NCBI GenBank assembly: GCA_035297385.1
Contig: DATGZD010000041.1
Location: 1-28,580 of the forward strand
Origin: UBA11855 sp035297385
GTDB lineage: Archaea > Thermoproteota > Bathyarchaeia > Bathyarchaeales > Bathycorpusculaceae
Direction: 5' to 3'
DNA: 28,580 nt
The position numbers were made by a program, and so were the translations under genes. The notes beneath the pieces were generated by a model, which worked only from the letters and a program-made list of their open reading frames with translations, was not told the origin of the DNA and made no database searches. Positions 24,023 to 28,580 of this stretch are shown here, one piece after another; the first letter of the stretch is position 1; each line of letters begins with the position of its first letter.

Positions 24023-24852
24023 AGAAAATAGCATCAACATTCATACTAAGTTTGGTACTACTTTCTATCATAGTTACTCAATTAATCATTATATCAGAAG
24101 CAAATCCTTTTCCACAAGTTTCTCAAATCATTATTCAATCACCAAACAATCAAACATACAATAAAAATTCTCTTGCTTTAAACGTAACAATCATAACTAA
24201 ATTTGATGGATTATATGAAAGTAGTTCAAAAAGAGTTGTTAATTATAGTTTAGATAATCAAGCTACTATTCCACTTAAAGAACAGAGTTTTCAATATAAT
24301 AATGAGAGTGAATCATCCATATTTTTTAGTTCAACAACTTTAACAGACTTAAATGAAGGCTCTCATACACTTAAAGTTCAATCAACATATTATTATCTAA
24401 CTGAAGTTAATATTGCAGGAACCAAATACATTACTCAATCCCATTATGCTGTTAAATACGTTAATTTTACTGTAGATACAAAACCATTAACGATATCAAT
24501 TCTTAATCCAATAAATAATACTGTATTTACAGTAACTAATTTAGAAAATGTTAGTTTTCCATTAACGATTAAAACTGATGAATCTACTTCTTGGTTAGGA
24601 TACAGCATTGATGGACAAGGAACAATTAATATTGTCGGTAATATGACTTTATCTGGCTTTTCAGCTGGTTCTCATAATCTTGTTGTTTATGCAAAAGATG
24701 AATTAGGAAATACAAGTACTTCTGAAACTGTAACTTTCACTATATCTAAGCAAGAATCTTTTCCTACTATCACTTTTATTGCATCAATAGGTGTTGTCGT
24801 CATAGTAGGTGTCAGTTCGATTTACTTTAGAAAACATAAACATCAAAAATAG
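24019..24852 (+). CDS. secreted Ig-like surface protein, copy 2
   Basis: This 277-residue protein is a tandem paralogue of the preceding gene. The signal peptide is KKIASTFILSLVLLSIIVTQLI, with cleavage near EANPFP. Parallel features are the NNQTYN start of the mature part, VNFTVDTKPLTISILNPINN, an Ig-like domain near 185-245 (STSWLGYSIDGQGTINIVGN ... GSHNLVVYAKDELGN) and TVTFTISKQE. The C-terminal ESFPTITF is followed by a hydrophobic helix (IASIGVVVIVGVSSIYF) and RKHKHQK. The ATG overlaps the previous stop, so both are made from the same transcript. Sequons are abundant, which fits N-glycosylation on the outside of the cell, possibly by the enzymes encoded at 12484-15371 (inference). Confidence 0.8.
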   Translation: MKKIASTFILSLVLLSIIVTQLIIISEANPFPQVSQIIIQSPNNQTYNKNSLALNVTIITKFDGLYESSSKRVVNYSLDNQATIPLKEQSFQYNNESESSIFFSSTTLTDLNEGSHTLKVQSTYYYLTEVNIAGTKYITQSHYAVKYVNFTVDTKPLTISILNPINNTVFTVTNLENVSFPLTIKTDESTSWLGYSIDGQGTINIVGNMTLSGFSAGSHNLVVYAKDELGNTSTSETVTFTISKQESFPTITFIASIGVVVIVGVSSIYFRKHKHQK

Positions 24853-24866
24853 TTTAGTTAAGAAAC

Positions 24867-24913
24867 TTTGACTAACTGTTAGTCAAGAATGTTTGACAAG
24901 AACTCTTAATAGC
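24867..24913 (+). promoter_or_regulatory. palindromic operator plus promoter, copy 2
   Basis: TTGACTAA (24868-24875) and TTAGTCAA (24879-24886) form a perfect palindrome around CTG. A third half-site TTTGACA (about 24891-24898), AGAACTC and TATA-like CTTAATA follow. Aligned with copy 1, the segment from the palindrome to the TATA-like box is nearly identical, with one base deleted before CTT. The beta-helix gene starts at ATG 24944, about 35 bases after the TATA-like box. A TTG at 24893 lies inside this element and is therefore not the start codon. Confidence 0.65.
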
Positions 24914-24943
24914 ACTATAACAATTGTGATTGAACGAGATATA

Positions 24944-26950
24944 ATGAAGAGACAAAACCTTGCTGCAACTCTCATCATAATCATAGCCTTAATCTTAACT
25001 GCAACAGTCTATGGTGTTCAAAGTACACTAAATTCAACCTCAAACTCCAATTCAAAACCCAGCTCGCCTCAACCTCAAACATCTTCTCCTTCACAGGAAG
25101 AATTTGAGTTACCCATCCTTACCCCACCCGCTATTTCAATTTATGTTCCAGACAACTATTCTACAATCCAGCAAGCCATAGACATTGCGTCTTCTGGAGC
25201 AGCAATTTTTGTCCGAACAGGACAATACAACATTCCAGTCACAGTGAATAAAGGCGTGTGGCTCATTGGCGAAAACGGACAAGCCAAAATTGATGCCCAC
25301 AGCATAGGACCTGATTTGCTTGTATGCAGTAATGACGTGAACATCACTGGGTTTGATCTAACAAATACGCCTACGCCTGCGACAGGCAGTTGGCTGGAGC
25401 AAATGCAAGGCATCGGTCTCTCAAAACATCTTCCAGCTATCCAAGTAAAAAATTCACAAAACTGTAATATCTATGACAATAGAATAAACAACAGCTCTGA
25501 TGCAATAACCACAGACAACTCCAACAAAATCGGTATTTTTAGCAATGAACTCTATAGCTGCGGCATCCAAATGACCAATTCTTCTAATAACAGAGTAATC
25601 GCCAACAATTTGGCAGCAGGCGGAACAGGAATCAGTATAGATACTTCGAAGAATAACATTCTTGTAAACAATACCATAAAAGATATGGCAGTTGGAATTT
25701 GGCTCTATTCCTCCAGTAGCAACATACTTAGAGGTAACACGTTGATACATAATTATCACAGTTTTAGTGTGACAGGCTACAACCTTGCCGCTTATGACAA
25801 TGACGTGGATGCTTCAAACACGATTGAAGGCAAACCCGTCTATTACTGGCGAAACAAAACAAACCAAATAGTTCCGTCTGATGGCTCTTGCATAGTCCTT
25901 GTCAATTGTACAGGTATAACAGTTCAAAACTCAGTATTATCACTTGGTTTTGGTGGTTTGGTTCTTGTCAATACAAATAATTCAAATGTACAACGTGTCA
26001 CATTAGCAACCCAAGACCCTGCGCTTTTAACAAAATATTCTACACCTGGAAATCCCTTAGAAATCGTACTCTATCATTCCAACAACAATAAAATCAACAG
26101 CAGCTGTGCTACAGTATGGCTAAACTCCTCTGACAGCAACATAATAACACAAAATATTGGCGTCATCCGCCTAACTGACTCTAACTACAATCAAATTTTA
26201 GGCAACAGTATCCATCAAATTGCGTTCATGAGTATTGATTGGTCAGGTGTTACCTTAAGAAATTCTGGCTATAACCTCATCAGCGGAAACACCATCACGA
26301 ATAATAGCGCAGGAATTTGGGTTTGTGATGGTGCAAAGAATAATCGTATTGAAAACAATGTAATAGATAAGAATGCTCAGGGTGGAATAGTCTTAACAGT
26401 TTGGCCTTATAGTTCTGGACCCCGAGCCGAATCAACCTACATCTTCAATAATACTATCAGCCACAATGGCAACGAAGGTATCCTCGATTCAGGATACAAC
26501 ACAACCATAATTGGCAATCACTTCATAAAGAATGCCAACTATGGTTTAGAAATAAGTGGCGCAACAAATTGTAGCATAATCGGTAATGCAATAGAGGGCA
26601 TCACATTCGGAGGCATGGGACACAATGCTTACAATTGCACTTTTATTGGCAACAACATCACTATTAATGCGGGTTTTGGCGACCGTGATATCTGGTTCAC
26701 AAGTAGCAACCCTGGCATCTTTTATCACAACAATTTTTGGAGTACCATCAGCTTTGACCGGGCAGGCAATGTCACCTACATTTGGGATAATGGTATCGAA
26801 GGCAACTACTGGAGCGGGTATACAGGAATTGATGCGAATGGAGATGGCATAGGTGATACACCATATACAATAACTGAAAACAATGTAGATCGTTATCCTC
26901 TCATAAAACCATATGACATCACAAAAGTAATCCCAAAAATGTTAGAGTAA
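24944..26950 (+). CDS. secreted right-handed beta-helix (NosD-like) protein
   Basis: The protein has 668 residues from ATG 24944. An N-terminal hydrophobic segment (LAATLIIIIALILTATVYGV) with no clear cleavage site acts as signal or anchor. A Ser/Pro/Asn/Gln linker follows (about 28-62). Next comes the opening of a parallel beta-helix, VPDNYSTIQQAIDIASSGAAI, and many PbH1/NosD rungs with Asn ladders (NNRVIANNL, KNNILVNNTIKDM, SSNILRGNTL, YNLISGNTITNNSAG, NNRIENNVIDKN). The end, GNYWSGYTGIDANGDGIGDTPY, then DRYPLIKP, is the standard C-terminal cap. Such proteins bind or cleave polysaccharides or act as adhesins; no catalytic residues can be assigned. It has no C-terminal sorting helix, unlike its co-regulated neighbours. 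Oligo-T terminators follow. Confidence 0.85.
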   Translation: MKRQNLAATLIIIIALILTATVYGVQSTLNSTSNSNSKPSSPQPQTSSPSQEEFELPILTPPAISIYVPDNYSTIQQAIDIASSGAAIFVRTGQYNIPVTVNKGVWLIGENGQAKIDAHSIGPDLLVCSNDVNITGFDLTNTPTPATGSWLEQMQGIGLSKHLPAIQVKNSQNCNIYDNRINNSSDAITTDNSNKIGIFSNELYSCGIQMTNSSNNRVIANNLAAGGTGISIDTSKNNILVNNTIKDMAVGIWLYSSSSNILRGNTLIHNYHSFSVTGYNLAAYDNDVDASNTIEGKPVYYWRNKTNQIVPSDGSCIVLVNCTGITVQNSVLSLGFGGLVLVNTNNSNVQRVTLATQDPALLTKYSTPGNPLEIVLYHSNNNKINSSCATVWLNSSDSNIITQNIGVIRLTDSNYNQILGNSIHQIAFMSIDWSGVTLRNSGYNLISGNTITNNSAGIWVCDGAKNNRIENNVIDKNAQGGIVLTVWPYSSGPRAESTYIFNNTISHNGNEGILDSGYNTTIIGNHFIKNANYGLEISGATNCSIIGNAIEGITFGGMGHNAYNCTFIGNNITINAGFGDRDIWFTSSNPGIFYHNNFWSTISFDRAGNVTYIWDNGIEGNYWSGYTGIDANGDGIGDTPYTITENNVDRYPLIKPYDITKVIPKMLE

Positions 26951-26961
26951 AATTGGCAAAC

Positions 26962-27016
26962 AATTTTTTAGATTAATTTTCGTTATTGCTTTTCTACCTT
27001 TATCCAATTTTTGCTT
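26962..27016 (+). terminator. multiple oligo-T terminator
   Basis: Within 55 bases after the beta-helix gene there are ATTTTTTA, AATTTTCG, GCTTTTCT and AATTTTTGC, all on the plus strand. This is a strong archaeal terminator array closing the surface-protein block. Confidence 0.6.
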
Positions 27017-27079
27017 TCAAATAAGCAAATCAATTCATTTCATAAATTAACTGTTTTTTCGTCTTTGAGTGTTTTGAGT

Positions 27080-27110
27080 AGTTTCCGTGAGACCCCCTCA
27101 CAAGGAAACT
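27080..27110. repeat. strong imperfect hairpin resembling a single CRISPR repeat
   Basis: AGTTTCC (27080-27086) pairs with GGAAACT (27104-27110), and GTGAG (27087-27091) pairs with CTCAC (27097-27101). The loop is ACCCC, with a two-base AA bulge. The 29 bases 27081-27109 begin GTTTCC and end GGAAAC, like many archaeal CRISPR repeats, but there is only one copy and no spacer array. It is followed by CGCGCGCGC and then directly by the recombinase remnant. It may instead be a recombination site or terminator. Confidence 0.45.
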
Positions 27111-27470
27111 CGCGCGCGCTTAAGAGTTCGCGGCATTGGGGTGGAACGATGCTAGCGTACGCGACAAATGGGAACGTTCCTAAGATGGCTCGGGCTTTGC
27201 GTCATAAGGACTGGAAGAGTACGCAGAGATATTGTCATATTCTAGAAAGTTTGGAGGATGATGACTTTGATGCTACGAGTGCAACAACATTGGGGGAGAT
27301 TCTTGCGTTGGGCAAGGATGGCTGGCAAAAAGTACGATGAAATTCAACTTAACGGCGTGATTTATCACTGTTACAAGAAGCCTAAGCGGTTTGGATGTTT
27401 CAAGAAGGATAAGCCCCAGAATTATGTGGATAAGTCTCAGAATTCAGGGGATAGTCTAATATGTAAATAA
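27111..27470 (+). pseudogene. tyrosine recombinase (archaeal integrase) C-terminal remnant, frameshifted
   Basis: The first segment encodes SSRHWGGTMLAYATNGN (about 27127-27177; the box II Arg of the catalytic domain, with Lys in place of the usual His three residues earlier). It continues with MARALRHKDWKSTQRYCHIL, carrying the His-box and catalytic Tyr, and LEDDDFDATSATTLGEILALGKDGW. At the A5 run 27327-27331 the homology moves to another frame: KKYDEIQLNGVIYHCYKKPKRFG, the usual C-terminus of archaeal integrases. One base is therefore missing or added. The N-terminal domain and the box I Arg are absent. The reading frame is open back to 27011, but that part shows no similarity. It is a decayed or truncated integrase, indicating a former integrative element. 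Confidence 0.75.
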
Positions 27471-27510
27471 ATTTCTTCTCATACTTCAAAAGCGGAGATT
27501 AAACAAGTCC

Positions 27511-28580
27511 TTGATTACAAAAACATCTGAAAGTGATTTTTGCACGGAAGAAATTAGGGAAGGAAAAGTTAGGGTTATAGTTCCTAAACTTAAAGCGTAT
27601 GTGACAGAACCTTCTGAGTATGCGCCATCTAAAGCGCCGGTGTTTTACAATCCAGTTATGGAGTTGAACCGTGATATATCGGTTTTAGCGTTTCAAGCTT
27701 ATCAACGAAAAAGAAACAGCGAAATTAAGATTTGTGAACCTTTAACAAGTTCAGGCATAAGAGGTATACGTTATGCCACGGAAATACAGGGCGTAAACAA
27801 AGTTCACATCAATGACATAAACACTAGAGCTATAGAACTAGCTAAACGTAACGTCGAATTAAACAACCTACAAACTAAAATAGTAATAAGTCACAAGGAT
27901 GCTAATTGTCTTCTCAGTTGTCATGGTAAACCTCGTCAACGATTTGACGTTGTTGATTTAGATCCATTTGGTACACCTGCACCCTATATGGATTCAGCAA
28001 TCCGTGCGTTACGTAACGATGGATTGTTGGCGTTGACAGCTACGGATTTAGCGTGCTTGTGCGGAGTTCATTCAAAGGCATGTATCCGAAAATATGGTGG
28101 CAGACCATTACGGACAGAATATTGTCATGAATTGGCAGTTCGACTTCTAATCGGTTGCACGGTTGAATTGGCAGCAAAGCATGATATTGGTATTCATGTA
28201 ATTTTTTGTCATTCAACTGATCATTATGTGAGAGTCTACATGGAAATCATGTATGGTGCGAAGAGAGCTGATGAAAGTCTCCGAAATATGGGTTACATTT
28301 TACATTGCTTTAATTGTTTACACAGAGAACCGACTATTTCGCTGTTTAATAAGAATATGAAATGCCCAGAATGCGGTTTACAACTGGATTACAGTGGACC
28401 GCTTTGGCTTGGAAGTCTCTTAGACAAACAATTCTGTATGGTAATGATAAAAGAAAATAGCTACAAAACATTTAGAAACAGTGCGAGGATCATGAAGCTT
28501 CTGTCTCTGATTAAGGATGAAGCAGAAGAGACATCAACATACTATGTGCTGGATAAACTTAGCGCTAAGTTAGGGTTACC
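27511..28580 (+). CDS. trm1: tRNA (guanine26-N2)-dimethyltransferase Trm1, 3' truncated by the window
   Basis: The frame is open from a stop at 27457 to the window end; 356 codons are visible from TTG 27511, and the family is around 380 residues, so only the tail is missing. TTG is preceded by GGAG thirteen bases upstream, and no in-frame ATG occurs until the conserved core. Motifs are REGKVRVIVPKL, FYNPVMELNRDIS, the SAM-binding CEPLTSSGIRGIRYA (about 75-89), HINDINTRA and the catalytic DLDPFGTP (149-156). ATDLACLCG and KYGGRP follow. The C-terminal part has a zinc ribbon with CFNC and CPEC. The enzyme makes m2,2G at position 26 of many tRNAs. Confidence 0.93.
   Translation, partial: MITKTSESDFCTEEIREGKVRVIVPKLKAYVTEPSEYAPSKAPVFYNPVMELNRDISVLAFQAYQRKRNSEIKICEPLTSSGIRGIRYATEIQGVNKVHINDINTRAIELAKRNVELNNLQTKIVISHKDANCLLSCHGKPRQRFDVVDLDPFGTPAPYMDSAIRALRNDGLLALTATDLACLCGVHSKACIRKYGGRPLRTEYCHELAVRLLIGCTVELAAKHDIGIHVIFCHSTDHYVRVYMEIMYGAKRADESLRNMGYILHCFNCLHREPTISLFNKNMKCPECGLQLDYSGPLWLGSLLDKQFCMVMIKENSYKTFRNSARIMKLLSLIKDEAEETSTYYVLDKLSAKLGL

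Noticed and set aside
24893..24943. Longer N-terminus of the beta-helix protein from TTG 24893
   Set aside because: It overlaps the conserved operator and TATA-like element shared with copy 1, and the signal-peptide-like sequence starts at ATG 24944.
27011..27110. Start of the integrase remnant at ATG-like 27011
   Set aside because: The first 30 or so residues show no recombinase similarity, run through the terminator tail and hairpin, and lack a ribosome-binding site. The homology begins only near 27120.
27061..27130. CRISPR array
   Set aside because: Only a single repeat-like hairpin is present. There is no second copy, no spacer periodicity and no cas gene in the window.

Overview
The window is archaeal. 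It carries both subunits of DNA topoisomerase VI, the ribosome-recycling ATPase ABCE1 (Rli1), a KEOPS subunit (Cgi121), an archaeal-type THUMP/Tan1 protein and Trm1. TATA-like boxes sit about 25 bases before inferred transcript starts, and many genes begin with TTG or GTG. Gene content and the style of the surface proteins fit a TACK-type, Bathyarchaeia-like anaerobe. That placement is my inference from protein flavour, not a computed phylogeny. I found no rRNA, no tRNA and no CRISPR array.

Layout. 1-450: the tail of a DUF4342 protein and a small two-helix membrane protein. 451-5193 (minus): top6A/top6B, then rli1, then a previously unlisted 21-residue Glu/Trp peptide behind an eight-base consensus Shine-Dalgarno. 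5543-7281: tRNA modification (Tan1-like THUMP protein, Cgi121) and a phosphoribosyltransferase. 7490-12498 (plus): a HutI homologue with altered active-site residues, two radical SAM/SPASM proteins and a DUF362 protein. 12484-15371 (minus): a tight operon of three glycosyltransferases, probably for surface glycan or lipid-linked sugar assembly. 15474-17115: a triplicated-repeat membrane protein overlapping a CobD-like PLP enzyme. 17225-21381: a redox block with a B12-binding radical SAM protein, an aldo/keto reductase-ferredoxin and a stand-alone RnfD-ferredoxin fusion. 21474-22793 (minus): a HemN/HemW-like radical SAM protein.

22800-27480 is an accessory, visibly AT-richer stretch. It holds two tandem Ig-like surface proteins and a secreted right-handed beta-helix protein. 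The tandem pair and the beta-helix gene share a near-identical palindromic promoter element, so they probably form a small co-regulated set. After strong oligo-T terminators come a hairpin resembling a single CRISPR repeat and a decayed, frameshifted tyrosine-recombinase C-terminus, suggesting a past integration event. The window ends inside trm1.

The most notable items are the EEEEW micropeptide, the shared palindrome regulating surface proteins, the RnfD-ferredoxin fusion without other Rnf genes, the catalytically odd HutI and aldo/keto reductase homologues, and the recombinase/hairpin scar. I did not find a clearly defined new defence or mobile system.
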